Source of the DNA: Anaerolineae bacterium
GTDB taxonomy: Bacteria > Chloroflexota > Anaerolineae > Aggregatilineales > JAFGMM01
NCBI GenBank assembly: GCA_027494055.1
Contig: JAOSJO010000023.1
Coordinates: forward strand, 565,919-629,918
Direction of reading: 5' to 3'
Length of the DNA stretch: 64,000 nucleotides
Shown one piece after another: positions 50,710 to 61,309 of the stretch. The notes beneath the pieces were generated by a model, which was not told the DNA's origin, did no database searches, and saw only the letters and a program-made list of their open reading frames with translations. The stretch's first letter is position 1; every line of letters begins with the position of its first letter. The position numbers and the translations under genes are program-made.

Positions 50710-51423
50710 TCACGGGAGCCAGTTGCCAGGCCGCACGCGCGGCCACGCCAACGCGGGTTTGAAGGCTTCAGCGTACTCCACCCCACACTGCAACCCGCGA
50801 AACGCGCCCACGATGCGCGCGTATTCCACCAGATCCCACCCTCCTGAAGTCTGCATGTTAAGCATCTGGCTCTTGTGGAGGCGCAGAAGCGCGCACTTGC
50901 GCTCGAAAACGGCAGTGATGTCTACGTAGTGGGTGGGCTGCCAATCCAACCCGGTCACAGGGTCCATGTAATACACGGGAGGATACGCAGCCAGCGGCTC
51001 ATGCGCGGTGAAAATTGTGCGCACGCCGGCGAGCATGGTCGCCTGAAATGCCATCTGGCTTGCGATGGTGTGGTCCGTGTTGTAATCGACCGGCGGCGGG
51101 GCGAAGACAATGTCGGCTTTCGCCTCGCGCAGCACGTCCAGAAGGTGGTTCAGCGTTTCGTCCGTGTTGCGGAGGTACTCATCCGTCTCACCCAGGCAGA
51201 CATAGCGCCCTCCCAGCGCCTCCGCGACCGCCGTTGCCTCCTCATGGCGAATGGCGGCGACTTCCTCATAGGACAACGAGGGGTCGAATTGCCCTCCTTT
51301 GTCGCCGTTGGTTATCACGACATTGGTGATCGTCACGTCACCCTGCTCGCGGTACTTGATGAGCGTTCCGAGGCAGTGCAGTTCGATGTCATCTTGATGC
51401 GCTGCTACGCATACAACGTTCAC
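50710..51423 (-). CDS. PIG-L family deacetylase
   Basis: Zinc-dependent deacetylase of the GlcNAc-PI/LmbE family, 237 residues. The metal motif is AAHQDDIELHCLGTL (the AHxDDxE pattern with Gln for the usual Pro), the base-providing segment is ITNGDKGGQFD, and the C-terminal ligand is VDYNTDHTIASQMAF (H of DHxxxS). Typical substrates are N-acetylated amino sugars and their conjugates. With the downstream dehydratase and aldolase-like genes it suggests removal of an N-acyl group from an imported sugar derivative. It is 12 bases before the enolase-family gene. Confidence 0.9.
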   Translation of the reverse strand: MNVVCVAAHQDDIELHCLGTLIKYREQGDVTITNVVITNGDKGGQFDPSLSYEEVAAIRHEEATAVAEALGGRYVCLGETDEYLRNTDETLNHLLDVLREAKADIVFAPPPVDYNTDHTIASQMAFQATMLAGVRTIFTAHEPLAAYPPVYYMDPVTGLDWQPTHYVDITAVFERKCALLRLHKSQMLNMQTSGGWDLVEYARIVGAFRGLQCGVEYAEAFKPALAWPRVRPGNWLP

Positions 51424-51442
51424 GGGCCTTCTCCTGACCTAA

Positions 51443-52356
51443 TCATTTCAGTTGGGTGGGGTCCAGAAAGTCGCGCAACCCATCCCCGACCAGGTTGAAC
51501 CCCAACGTCGCCAGCAAGATGAAGAAGCCGGGTATGAGCGATATCCAGGGGGCCACTTCCAACAGGTCCTGGCCTTCGGAAATCATCTTGCCCCACGAAG
51601 GCGTGGGCGGCGGGACACCCAACCCCAGGTAACTCAGCGCCGCCTCAGCAAGAATGACGCCGGGGATCGCCAGCGCGGCCTGGACCAGCACAGGCGTCAT
51701 TGAATTCGGGAGGACGTGCTGCACCATGATGTGCCACGCGCCGGCGCCCATACACTGCGCCGCCTCAACGTATTGCCGGCTCCGTTGCGACAGCACACGC
51801 TCGCGCATGAGCCGGCCAAATGAGGGCACCGAGCCGACCGTCAGCGCAACAATCGCCACTTGGATGCTGGCGCCCAGGGTGCCTGTGATCACAAGGAACA
51901 GCAGGAGACCCGGAAAGCTGAAGATGACGTCAAAGGCCCGGCTGATGAAGCTGTCGATCACGCCCCCATGTACCCGGCAACAAGGCCAAGGAAGGAGCCA
52001 ATCACGCTGGCCAGACCGACAACGACAATGGCAATGAACAGGGACACTCTGGAGCCATAGACCACGCGACTGAGCACGTCCCGTCCGAAACTGTCGGTGC
52101 CGAGAAGATGGTCGGGCGACCCTGGGGGCACCCGGAGGGAGGCGCTGTACATCACGGTCGGATCGTGCAGGTAAAGTAGATCAGCGATGAGCGCGATGAA
52201 GACCAGTAGCGCGACAATCCCGACGCCGATAACCGTCACCTTCACGCGCAACGCCTGTCGGAGCGCACGCATCGTCGCCGATGGCTGTGCCGGCAACACC
52301 TGCTGTGGCTGTTGCATCTCACCTGCCTCGCGCTGTGAATGCGTCATCTGCTTCAC
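51443..52356 (-). CDS. ABC transporter permease, DppC/OppC type (one frameshift)
   Basis: Integral membrane subunit of a peptide/oligosaccharide-type importer, about 304 residues with six predicted helices. N-terminal family segment is PDHLLGTDSFGRDVLSRVVY, and the ATPase-docking EAA loop reads YVEAAQCMGAGAWHIMVQHV. The frame breaks in a four-C run near 51963 (GYMGA to GYMGGVIDSFISR with one base). It lies directly downstream of the DppB-type permease gene and upstream of the PIG-L gene. Confidence 0.9.
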
Positions 52357-52401
52357 AATCTGTCTTCTCGAAGTTGCCCAATCCGCCGGCGGCCTTGACG
52401 G

Positions 52402-53358
52402 TCAATCATAGCGAATGCGTGGATCGAACCATGCATAGCACAGGTCGACGACCAGGTTCACGATCACGAAGGTTGTCGAGATGAACACGCTAATGCCCAT
52501 GATCGTGGGAATATCACGCTGGTAGATGGACGTGAGCCATAGCCGCCCCATGCCCGGCAGGGTGAAAACGATCTCCATCAACAGGGTTCCGCCGGCTGCG
52601 CCCGCAAGGCTCAAGCCAACCACGGTGATGAGCGACCCTGCCGCGTTCCTCAGCACGTGCGTGTACAGAATCTGTCGCTCCAACAGACCTTTGGCGCGCG
52701 CGGTGCGCACATAGTCTTCGCTGAGAACGTCCAGCACCGCGTTACGGACAAAGCGGCTGAAAGAAGGTACCGAGAGAATGCCCCACAGCACGGACGGAAT
52801 GGCGATGATCTGCAGGTGCGTGCCGAGGTCTTCGGTCAGGCTGACGTACTGCAGGGGAGGCACCCAGCGAAACGCTTTCGAGAGGAACAGGATAATGCCC
52901 AGCGCTACCCAGTAAATCGGCGCGGAAAGGAAGATCAGGCCGACAAAACGAATAACCTGGTCGGCCAAACTGTTCTGGTGCACCGCCAGGTAGATACCCA
53001 ACAGGACACTGAACACGATGCTGATCGCACTGGCGATGACTGCCAACTCCATCGACAGCGCGAGACGCTGAAGAATGAGCGACAACACGGGTTCGTCATA
53101 ACGCCAGGATGTGCCGAAGTCGCCTGTGATGAGCCGGCCCAGCCACGTCAAGTACTGGACCGGCAGCGGCTTGTCGATGCCAAGCCGGGCCGCCAACGCA
53201 GCTTCGGCCTCAGGGCTGCGGCTCTCGGAAAGCCCAAAGTAGATGTCAATGGCATCCCCACGGATCATATTGACCATGAGGAATACGAACAGCGTAGCCA
53301 ACAGAACCGTCGGGATGAGTTGCAGGAGGCGACGAATGATGTACTTGATCATGGGCAC
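52402..53358 (-). CDS. ABC transporter permease, DppB/OppB type
   Basis: A 318-residue permease with six helices; first helix IIRRLLQLIPTVLLATLFVF. The EAA loop is EDYVRTARAKGLLERQ and the region LGIDKPLPVQYLTWLGRLI is typical of the DppB group. It pairs with the DppC-type subunit 46 bases downstream. No ATP-binding subunit is encoded anywhere in the window, so the transporter must borrow shared ATPases or have them elsewhere. Confidence 0.93.
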   Translation of the reverse strand: MPMIKYIIRRLLQLIPTVLLATLFVFLMVNMIRGDAIDIYFGLSESRSPEAEAALAARLGIDKPLPVQYLTWLGRLITGDFGTSWRYDEPVLSLILQRLALSMELAVIASAISIVFSVLLGIYLAVHQNSLADQVIRFVGLIFLSAPIYWVALGIILFLSKAFRWVPPLQYVSLTEDLGTHLQIIAIPSVLWGILSVPSFSRFVRNAVLDVLSEDYVRTARAKGLLERQILYTHVLRNAAGSLITVVGLSLAGAAGGTLLMEIVFTLPGMGRLWLTSIYQRDIPTIMGISVFISTTFVIVNLVVDLCYAWFDPRIRYD

Positions 53359-53457
53359 GGCACCCGGTTCGTGATTGGCGCCGACTGGTCACGGTCTTTG
53401 AAAACCACGACCGCAACCAGTCGGCCTGCGTCGAGCGTCAAAGCGCTTTGGGCAACA

Positions 53458-55066
53458 TCACCCTTCTACCGTGACCTGCTCCCAGTCGAAGATGCGCAGG
53501 TTGGTGCTGCCGGGCCAGGGCGTGTACCCGACCAGTTTATTGGACGCCGCTTCGAAGACGGGAGGCGCGTAGACGTACAGTTCGCGCACGTTCTCGATCA
53601 GGAGGCGCTGAATGTCCTGGACGTGTTGGGCGCGCTTCTCCTCATCCTGCTCCACGTTGGCGGCGTCGATAAGCTCGTCGAGCCTGGGGTCGCCTCCGCC
53701 GGTCCATTCTTGCTCGCTCTGATCCGAGCGATAGTAGGTGAAGTCGGGATCGAAGCCATTTGAGGTATGGTCGTTCACGCTCAGGTCATAGTCCTTCAGC
53801 TCGATCCGCGAGTCCACCCCAGACGCCCACCTCCTGGATGCGGATTTCCACGTCGATGCCAATTTCGCGGAGGTTCGCCTGCACGATCTGGGCCACGTCA
53901 TTGTAGTCCTTGAAGCCGGCAATGCTAAGCAGATCTAGCCGAAGCCGGTTGTTCTCCTCATCGTAGCCAGCGTTCCGCAGCAGGCTCTTCGCCCGCTCCG
54001 GATCGTAGGCCTGGAGCTCGGCGAGTTCATCTTCGGGCAAGGCGTAGCGCGTCACCGCCGGCGAGAGCGGGCCGGAGACCTTCCCGTATCCCTGGGTGAG
54101 CGTATCCACGAATTGCTGGCGGTTGATGCCGAAGCGGAGCGCCTGGAGCACATCTGGATTCTGCAGCGGCTCGCGGAAGTGGTTCACATTGAGGCGGCGG
54201 AACTCCAACCCTGGGCCGGCCCAGGTGTTGATATCCGGCTCCGCTTCCAATTGGAGGAAGTTCTCAATCTTGGAAATCGAGAGGAAGTTAAGCTGGCCGG
54301 CGCGCATTGCCGCCACCGTCGCCCGCTCCTCCGGGATCACCTGGAAACGGAACTCCTCGAAGGCAGGCGGCTCGCCCCAGTAGTCCGGATTCCGCCTGAA
54401 AGAGATGTAGTTTTCCGTCCTCCACTCATCGAGTATCCAGGGGCCGGTGCCGGCCTCGACGCGCAACAGCAGCGGCGCGTCAGTGTTCTCAAACGCCATG
54501 GGGTCAATGGCGTACGGCAGCGGGACGCGGGTGAGCAGCAGGTTGGGCGTTTGCAGCTTGACCTGGAAGGTGTACGTGTCCAGGGCCGTGATCGACTCAA
54601 CGTGTTGTTGGTAGATGGTCAGAGCAGCGCAGGCCAGGTCTTCTCTGGTCACCCGTTCGTAGTTCCAGACCACATCGTCGGCGGTGAGTTCGCGCCCGGA
54701 ACCGTGGTACTTGACACCCTGTCGCATCTCGACGATCACAGTTGTCTCGTCGGGGCGTGACCAGCTTGTCGCCAGCGAGGGCTGAATCTGCTGCTGGCGG
54801 TCGAGGTACGTCCAACTGTCGTAGCAAAGCGACACTATCCCCCACATCCCGCTGCCCAAGGCCCAGGGATTGCAGGGGTCAATGCCGACCGGTTCTGCGC
54901 CGATTGCGGTGACGACGGCGCCCCCGCTCTGTGAAACGGGCATTCGGGTGAAGGCATCCCCAATGGACAGAGCCTTCAGGTTGTGCGGCGCCACCATCGC
55001 ACCGAATGCCGTGGCGCCAGACAGTCGCAGGAAGTCGCGCCGGCTGAGTCGCGTTGACTTCGCCAT
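53458..55066 (-). CDS. Family 5 extracellular solute-binding protein, Tat-type signal (one frameshift)
   Basis: ATG 55066 after GAGGAGGAGGAG. The N-terminus has a twin-arginine motif (SRRDFLRLSG) and hydrophobic stretch. SBP_bac_5 segments are PSLATSWSRPDETTVIVEMR, FQVKLQTPNLLLT, GTGPWILDEWR and RFGINRQQFVDTL. The frame changes near 53818 (GVWG to VDSRIELKDYDLSVND); the second frame ends at 53458 with the closing lobe (FTYYRSDQSEQEWTGGGDPR). About 535 residues, normal for peptide/oligosaccharide-binding proteins. First gene of the island, divergent from the IclR regulator. Confidence 0.92.
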
Positions 55067-55407
55067 GATTCTCCTCCTCCTCGTAACATAGATACCTGAC
55101 TGAGTAGAGCAAGCGGTTGTGCGTTGAATGCATTCGGTTCACACAGGTTCAGCGATCCACCACCCCCTTCCAGACATCCTCTGAAAGCCCCCTTTTGTGA
55201 TGGCACTTCGTGAAACGACGAACGGCTCGTCGTTGCGGGGAACACAGGTTGTCTCGTATCGTGAAACCTCATTTTGTTCTGATAAACAGATTGTATTACA
55301 GCTCATGTTTCGTGTCAAGCATTTGCCAATTCCCGGACTTTGCGCTATGTTCGCCATAATGAAATGCCATTTCTATCTGCAAAACGATCAAGGCGAGACT
55401 AATCCCT
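55067..55407. promoter_or_regulatory. Divergent control region of the catabolic island and IclR gene
   Basis: No gene in these 341 bases. The clearest operator-like element is AACGACGA-ACGGC-TCGTCGTT (55214-55234), a perfect 8-bp inverted repeat. TCGTGAAAC occurs twice nearby (about 55208 and 55257). A promoter for the regulator may be TTGCCA at about 55324, 17 bases, TATGTT. The ribosome site of the binding-protein gene (GAGGAGGAGGAG) is at its left edge. IclR proteins commonly bind such palindromes between themselves and their target. Confidence 0.5.
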
Positions 55408-56253
55408 ATGGACGCTAAACGCCAAGGCGAGGCTGCTTCCTCCCGCTATACGATCCATGCCTTAGTGAAGGCTCTCGATTTGCTTGAGGTCCTGGCTCAG
55501 AAAGGATCGCTTACGCTGACCGAACTCTGCCGCGAGCTGGGTCAACCGAAAAGCTCGGTGTTCCGCCATCTCGCGACCCTGGAAATGTGCGGCTATGTCC
55601 GGCACTCGCCCGACTCTGAGACGTACCGTCTTGGCACGAAACTCATCGAACTCGGCAATGCCGTCAAAGCCCAGTTCGACGTGCACGAGGAAGCGGTCCC
55701 GTTCATGCGCCAGTTGCAGGAGGCTTTCAGCGAGACGGTCAACCTCGCAATCCTCGAGGAGGGCAAGGTTGTCTATCTGGATATCCTGGAGGGGACGCAA
55801 CCTATCCGCATGGCAGCGAGACCGGGGCGACGCGATTTCGTACATTCGACGGCTATCGGTAAGGTGATACTGGCACATTCAGCAGAGACCGTCGTTGATG
55901 CAATAATCGATCAACACGGCCTGCCGGCGCTCACGCCGCAGACGATCACCACAGCCGATGAACTCAAAGCAGCGCTATCCCTGGTATGCACGCAAGGGTA
56001 CGCGGTGGATAATCTGGAGAATGAGGATGGTGTGTGCTGCGTCGGCGCGCCCATTTTCAACCATCACGGCGAGGCGATTGCAGCCATCAGCATCTCAGGG
56101 CCAGCGAGCCGCTTTTCTGCTGCACGGATCGAAGCCCTGGGCAATGAACTGAAGCGGGCTGCTCAGTCTATCTCCGAGCGTCTGGGGTTTCGCAGCGAGA
56201 ATGCCACCGACGTGCGGCGTGAGCGACCCAACCCTCGCGGACGGTCCAGGTAG
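55408..56253 (+). CDS. IclR-family transcriptional regulator
   Basis: A 281-residue regulator: N-terminal winged helix (ALDLLEVLAQKGSLTLTELC, GQPKSSVFRHLATLE), then the IclR effector domain (LGTKLIELGNAV, FVHSTAIGKVILAHSAE, GYAVDNLENEDGVCCVGAPI). The effector domain binds small acids or sugar-derived metabolites. It is divergent from the transporter/catabolic operon and most likely controls it; the inducer is unknown. Start GTG/ATG at 55408 (ATGGACGCTAAACG). Confidence 0.92.
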   Translation: MDAKRQGEAASSRYTIHALVKALDLLEVLAQKGSLTLTELCRELGQPKSSVFRHLATLEMCGYVRHSPDSETYRLGTKLIELGNAVKAQFDVHEEAVPFMRQLQEAFSETVNLAILEEGKVVYLDILEGTQPIRMAARPGRRDFVHSTAIGKVILAHSAETVVDAIIDQHGLPALTPQTITTADELKAALSLVCTQGYAVDNLENEDGVCCVGAPIFNHHGEAIAAISISGPASRFSAARIEALGNELKRAAQSISERLGFRSENATDVRRERPNPRGRSR

Positions 56254-56588
56254 CGATCACAGCCCGCCCCGCAGCAGCCCGTCGGGTTAATCATCCGAGA
56301 CCAACCCAACTGGTGGGCGCGCATGATGGGATGAGCGCAGTCCACAGAGGCAGGACACCGCATCCTGCCTCACAGACATCTGCCCAGGCAGAGCGCCTGT
56401 CGCACCCGCATGGGGTTGCGAAGTGTGATGTTGTGTGCACCTGCGTGACGGGCGCTAATGTTAAGACAAGAAAGACCATACCGCTTTCCGCCCATATCTC
56501 ATATCTGATTATTTTGATCTTAATTATGAGTATCAGTATCTTTCCGCTATAATGGGGCCGGTCTGGAAAGCTGCAAAGCCCTATCCTG
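56254..56588. other. Intergenic region before the MFS gene
   Basis: No gene in 335 bases. It contains an 8-bp hairpin AGGCAGGA-CACCGCA-TCCTGCCT at 56348-56370 (after the IclR gene; no T run) and an unusually A+T-rich stretch at about 56490-56550. TATAAT at 56548-56553 is a good -10 for the MFS gene, with only a weak -35. Confidence 0.5.
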
Positions 56589-57834
56589 GTGAAACTGACC
56601 AAAAGCGCCCCGTCTGCTGACCTCGTCCACGTCTCGCGCAAGTGGCCCACATTGTGGCTTCTCGCCCTGGCCGAACTGCTTGCGATGGCAGTCTGGTTCT
56701 CCGCTTCCGCCGTCGTCCCGACGCTGACCGAGACCTGGCGCCTCGACGCCTCCGGTCAGGCATGGCTCACCATGTCGGTGCAGTTAGGCTTCGTCGTCGG
56801 GGCGTTTGTGTCGGCGCTGCTGGTGATCCCTGACCGGCTGCCGGCGCACTGGCTGTTCGCCGGCGCTGCCGTGCTCGCAGCGCTCACGACCGCGCTGATT
56901 CCGGTGCTCGCGCGGGACCTGCTCCCGGCATTGGGCCTCCGGTTCCTCACCGGCCTGTTCCTGGCTGGTGTCTATCCCGTCGGGATGAAGATCATGGCAA
57001 CCTGGACGCGCGCCGACCGTGGCCTGGGTATCGGCCTTCTCGTCGGCGCGCTCACTGTCGGGTCCGCGTCTCCCCCACCTGCTGAAGTTCGTTGGCGGGT
57101 TGGGCGACTGGCGGTCCGTTCTGTGGGCCGCGGCAGCCTCGGCGCTGCTGGGTGGCGTGGTCGCGGCAATCTTCATTCGGGAAGAGCCATTCCGCAGCGC
57201 CTCGCCCCCGTTCAATCTCCGTTACGTCCGCACCATTTTCCTTTCGCGCGAACTGATGCTCGCCAATCTGGGGTATCTCGGCCATATGTGGGAGCTTTTC
57301 GCCATGTGGACCTGGATACCCGCGTTCCTGCTCGCGAGCTTTGCCGCGAACGGTATCGATCCGAAGTGGGCGAGCCTTGTGGCTTTCGGCGTGATCGCGG
57401 CCGGCGGGCCGGCCAGTGTGCTCGCTGGCGTGCTGGCCGACAGGCTTGGGCGGACGACCGTCACGACCATTGCGCTCGTGGTCAGCGGAACCTGCGCCCT
57501 GCTCAGCGGCCAGTTTTTCGGCGGCAGTCCGCTCCTCCTGACGCTCCTTACGCTGGTCTGGGGTTTCTTCGCCGTGGCCGATTCGGCCCAATTCTCGGCC
57601 TGCATTACCGAGCTGGCCGACAGGGAAATCATGGGGACGGCGCTCACCTTGCAGACGAGCATGGGATTTCTGCTCACGCTGGTGAGTATTCGCTTGCTCC
57701 CCACGCTCCAGGAGAGCGTTGGATGGCAGTGGGCGTTTGCATTTCTCGCGCTGGGACCGGTTGTCGGGGTCTGGGCGATGGCCGCCCTGCGTCGGTCACC
57801 GGTGGCTGCGAGACTGGCGAGCGGTAACCGGTAG
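56589..57834 (+). CDS. Major facilitator superfamily transporter (one frameshift)
   Basis: About 415 residues with twelve predicted helices, from GTG 56589. Early segments LLALAELLAMAVWFSASAVV and RFLTGLFLAGVYPVGMKIMA (the loop after helix 4) and late ADRLGRTTVTTIALV (the GxLADRxGR loop) mark the superfamily; the first half resembles CynX/NNP-like members. The frame changes near 57068 at a C run, restoring LPHLLKFVGGLGDWRSVLW. Substrate unknown. It lies downstream of the IclR gene on the same strand and may handle the same substrate or a breakdown product. Confidence 0.87.
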
Positions 57835-57918
57835 CGCCGCGCCTGGGGCGCTTGCGCGATGGTCATGAGCCGCGTGGCGCAGCGGCCCGCACGCGCAATT
57901 ACGTAGAGTGGTGTACTG

Positions 57919-60555
57919 GTGATTCTGCACAATTTCCCGCACCAACCCACGCCCTTCATTGGCCGGCGCGATGAACTGGCGCAGATCCGTGATCTGCTCG
58001 CGGACCCGGCGTGCCGCCTCCTGACCCTTGTCGGCGCTGGGGGCGTTGGCAAGACACGCCTGGCGACCGAGAGCGCGACGCAGGCGCTGCCCGCTTTTGC
58101 AGATGGCATTTACTTTGTCGCGCTCCAGCCCCTCAGCGAGACTGATGCCATCGTGCCGGCAATCGCGCGGGCCGTGGGGTTTGCGTTCTATGGTCCAGAG
58201 ACGACCACAGAACAGCTTCTGAACTACCTTCACGGGAAAAGCCTGCTCCTGCTGCTCGACAGCTTCGAGCACCTGTTGGCTGGCGTACCGTTAGTCACCG
58301 ACATCCTGGCGAAGGCGCCAGGCGTGAAGATCCTGACCACATCGCGCGAAGTGCTGAACTTGCGCGAAGAATGGCTCTTCCCCGTTGCCGGGATGCCTGC
58401 CCCATCGAGCGTGTATTCAGCCGATATCGAGCAATACGACGCGGTTGCGCTTTTCGTGCAGAGCGCGCGCCGCGTCAGGCCGGATTTTTCGTTGGAGGAC
58501 GAGCGCGAATCGGTGGTGCGCATCTGCACGCTTACTGAGGGGATGCCGCTGGCGTTAGAAATGGCCGCATCGTGGCTGAGGTTCCTCGCCTGCCAGCAGA
58601 TCGTGCGCGAAATACAGACCAGCTTTGATTTCCTGTCGACGACGGCCCGGAATGTGGAGCCACGCCATCGGAGCATACGCGCGGTGTTCGAACAGTCCTG
58701 GCGGCTGCTGTCGGAAAAAGAGCGCCGTGTATTTGCGCGGCTATCCGTGTTCCGTGGTGGATTCGAGCGCGAGGCGGCGGAACAGGTCGCCGGGGCGACC
58801 ATGCGTGTTCTCGCCCGCCTGGTCGACAAGTCGTTGCTGCATGTGATGTCATCAGGGCGGTACGGCATTCACGAACTGCTGCGGCAGTACGGCGAAGACC
58901 AGCGCGATGTGTCCGGCGATGCGCCGCCAACCGGTGAGGCGCACTGCCGTTACTATGCCGGCTTTGTGCAACATGGCGAGACCGCGCTCAAAGGTCCGGA
59001 GCAAAAGGGATTCTTGAGTGCGATTGAGACGGAAACCGGGAATCTACGCGCAGCATGGCATTGGGCCTTGCGACACGGCGACTATCGTGCTTTGGATCAG
59101 ATGCTGGAAGGTCTCTATCAGTTCGGATTCATACGAAGCCGTCACCGAGAGATGATGGAAATCCTCCAGCAGACTGTGGAACATCTTCTGTCTCAGGAGC
59201 ATCGCGACACCGAAGTCGAGCGGCTCCTGGGGCGGGTGCTGGCGCGCCGCTGGGGCTATCTGCACTGGTGGTACCCGACCGAGGATCGCGACGCCTTTGC
59301 AGATGTACAGCGAGCGCTGGAAATCGCCACGGCGCACGCGGACCGTTTTGAGATCGCCTTCTGCCTGTTGATGCGTGCATACGTTGAGATCGGCCGGCAG
59401 CATTACCGCGAGGCGCTGCCCGTTCTGGAACAGAGTCGGGCGCATTTTCGCGCGCTGGGTGAGCCGTTCTACGAATCCTGGGTGCTTCACCGCATCGGCT
59501 ATGCCTGCATGAACCTGGGCGATTACCCGCAGTTTGTCGCGTTCACGGAACAGAGTCTGGCGCTCTCGCGGACGTCGCACAACCAGGCAGGGCTTGTCAA
59601 CTGCCTGTACAACCTGGGTTCGGTTTTCCTGCTATCAGGGGACTATGCCAAAGGCGAGCGTTACTGCGCGGAGGCGCTTGAGGTTGCCACCGATCTGGAG
59701 CATTGGAGCCAGGCTGCGCACGCGACCAACCTGCTTGCGCTGGCGGCGTTCTGTCGGGGCGATTTCGACGCCGCCTATCAACGGGCGACACGGGGCTTGC
59801 AGCTTGTCCATGAGATGAACCTGCTGAAGGTGCGAGCGTACCCGCTGTCGATCCTGATCGCACTGGCGTGTGTCCGAGAGGACTACGCGGAAGCGGTCCG
59901 GCTTGAGCGTTTGGGTGATCCCTACGACACCAATTCAATGGGCTATCAGTTGATCTACTGGGCGCGCTCAATGCTGGCGTGCGGGCTGGGCGACTACGAT
60001 CTTGCGCGATCATACATACAGAAGAGCCTGGATCTTCCTGATATCCTGCACAGTCCATCGACCATTATCCGGTTGCTCCCTGTCGCCGCCTGTGTCCTAT
60101 CGGACGCGCAGCCCCGTCAAGCGGTGGCGCTGCTTGCCTGGATGCACAGCAACCCAGACGCTGCTGCCTGGATCGCCCGGTGGCCGCCGGCCAGCCGCCT
60201 GCAGGACCGGCTTGCCGCGCAGGTGGGGGCGGTAGACTACGGCGCCGCCTGGGAACGCGGCGAGACCATGCCATTCGAATCGGTTGTCGCCGCCCTCACC
60301 GCAGCGTTTCAGCCTGCTCCTGACGATTCGGACCGGTCAACGGACCAGGACCTGTGCGAGCCGCTGACCGAGCGGGAAGTTGACGTGCTGCGCCTGCTGG
60401 CGCAGGGTCTCACGAATCCCCAGATCGCTGAGGAACTCGTGATCGGCGTGGGCACGGTCAAGACGCACACCCTGAATATCTACCGCAAACTTGACGTACA
60501 CAATCGCACGGAAGCCACCACGCGCGCCCATGTGCTTGGGCTTTTGATCTCCTGA
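57919..60555 (+). CDS. Large ATP-binding LuxR-type regulator (NB-ARC, TPR, HTH)
   Basis: An 878-residue STAND-family regulator. N-terminal NB-ARC-like NTPase: P-loop GAGGVGKT (39-46), Walker [11 protein letters not shown] (about 112), [13 protein letters not shown] sensor region. A long array of TPR-like helices follows ([20 protein letters not shown] and others; about 400-760), then a LuxR helix-turn-helix at the end ([36 protein letters not shown]). Binding of a ligand plus ATP probably drives oligomerisation and activation, as in MalT. Start GTG 57919. Its target may be the promoter just downstream with a palindrome at 60589. Confidence 0.9.
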   Translation: MILHNFPHQPTPFIGRRDELAQIRDLLADPACRLLTLVGAGGVGKTRLATESATQALPAFADGIYFVALQPLSETDAIVPAIARAVGFAFYGPETTTEQLLNYLHGKSLLLLLDSFEHLLAGVPLVTDILAKAPGVKILTTSREVLNLREEWLFPVAGMPAPSSVYSADIEQYDAVALFVQSARRVRPDFSLEDERESVVRICTLTEGMPLALEMAASWLRFLACQQIVREIQTSFDFLSTTARNVEPRHRSIRAVFEQSWRLLSEKERRVFARLSVFRGGFEREAAEQVAGATMRVLARLVDKSLLHVMSSGRYGIHELLRQYGEDQRDVSGDAPPTGEAHCRYYAGFVQHGETALKGPEQKGFLSAIETETGNLRAAWHWALRHGDYRALDQMLEGLYQFGFIRSRHREMMEILQQTVEHLLSQEHRDTEVERLLGRVLARRWGYLHWWYPTEDRDAFADVQRALEIATAHADRFEIAFCLLMRAYVEIGRQHYREALPVLEQSRAHFRALGEPFYESWVLHRIGYACMNLGDYPQFVAFTEQSLALSRTSHNQAGLVNCLYNLGSVFLLSGDYAKGERYCAEALEVATDLEHWSQAAHATNLLALAAFCRGDFDAAYQRATRGLQLVHEMNLLKVRAYPLSILIALACVREDYAEAVRLERLGDPYDTNSMGYQLIYWARSMLACGLGDYDLARSYIQKSLDLPDILHSPSTIIRLLPVAACVLSDAQPRQAVALLAWMHSNPDAAAWIARWPPASRLQDRLAAQVGAVDYGAAWERGETMPFESVVAALTAAFQPAPDDSDRSTDQDLCEPLTEREVDVLRLLAQGLTNPQIAEELVIGVGTVKTHTLNIYRKLDVHNRTEATTRAHVLGLLIS

Positions 60556-60563
60556 CCCAGCCC

Positions 60564-60632
60564 AATCTACCATTGCCCCCTGCTGGAATCTACCATCTGG
60601 TAGATGACGCCTGCCAGATGCCCCGGTACAGT
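60564..60632 (+). promoter_or_regulatory. Palindromic operator and promoter after the LuxR-type regulator
   Basis: TCTACCA-TC-TGGTAGA (60589-60604) is a perfect 7-bp palindrome; the half site AATCTACCAT also occurs 23 bases upstream at 60564-60573. Directly after it comes a possible -35 (ATGACG at about 60604) and TACAGT at about 60627. Position and symmetry fit an activator site for the secreted-protein gene. Confidence 0.5.
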
Positions 60633-60667
60633 GAGTCCATCGCCAAAGAAGGAAAGGGGAGAGTACC

Positions 60668-61243
60668 ATGAGGTATCAACGCCGGATCCTCGCCATGCTT
60701 TGCGTGGCCGTCCTGTTCGCTCTGAGTCAGTTCGCGGGCGTTGTCCAGTCGCAGGAGGCTGACGACTTCGCGATGTCCGAGGCCCTATACAGGCTCGTCG
60801 CCGATGTGCGGTCGGCAGTTGCCGAGTTCCACGACATTGAAGCGGCCATGGAGGTGGAATACGGCAAATTCCTGGATTGCTTCACACACGCCGAGATCGG
60901 CGGCATGGGGCAGCATTATGTCAATGGCGAACTTGCCGGTGACCGGGTCCTCGATCCGTTACAACCCGAAGCGCTCGTCTACGCGCCGACCGAAGACGGC
61001 GAACTGATCCTGGTGGCGCTGGAATACCTGGTCTTTGCGGATGTCTGGGATCCAGAAGATGAAGGGCTTGAACCGCCCACGCTGTTCGACCAGGAGTTTC
61101 GCCTGAAAACCAACATCCCAGAGACGCCGCCGGTCTGGACGCTCCACATTTGGATAGGGACGCACAACCCTGAAGGCCTGTTTGCCGACTACAACCCCAC
61201 AGTGTTCTGCCCGGCAGACGCGCCGATCATCGATATGTCCTAG
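60668..61243 (+). CDS. Secreted protein of unknown function
   Basis: A 191-residue protein with a signal peptide (RRILAMLCVAVLFALSQFAG) cleaved near residue 29. The mature part begins with a helical segment (FAMSEALYRLVADVRSAVAE, EAAMEVEYGKFLDCFTHAEI), then a beta-rich part (GMGQHYVNGEL, LVALEYLVFADVWDP, VWTLHIWIGTHNP), and has two Cys. Start ATG 60668 follows AAAGGGGAG. I do not recognise a named family. The His pair (THAEIGGMGQHYVN, WTLHIWIGTH) could be metal ligands. It is co-directional with the LuxR-type regulator and the DUF4242 gene. Confidence 0.65.
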   Translation: MRYQRRILAMLCVAVLFALSQFAGVVQSQEADDFAMSEALYRLVADVRSAVAEFHDIEAAMEVEYGKFLDCFTHAEIGGMGQHYVNGELAGDRVLDPLQPEALVYAPTEDGELILVALEYLVFADVWDPEDEGLEPPTLFDQEFRLKTNIPETPPVWTLHIWIGTHNPEGLFADYNPTVFCPADAPIIDMS

Positions 61244-61309
61244 GGCCTGCGCCTGAGGGAAGCGCCGCCACGGATCGTTCATCGCGTGCACATAGAAGGA
61301 GATCGAGCA

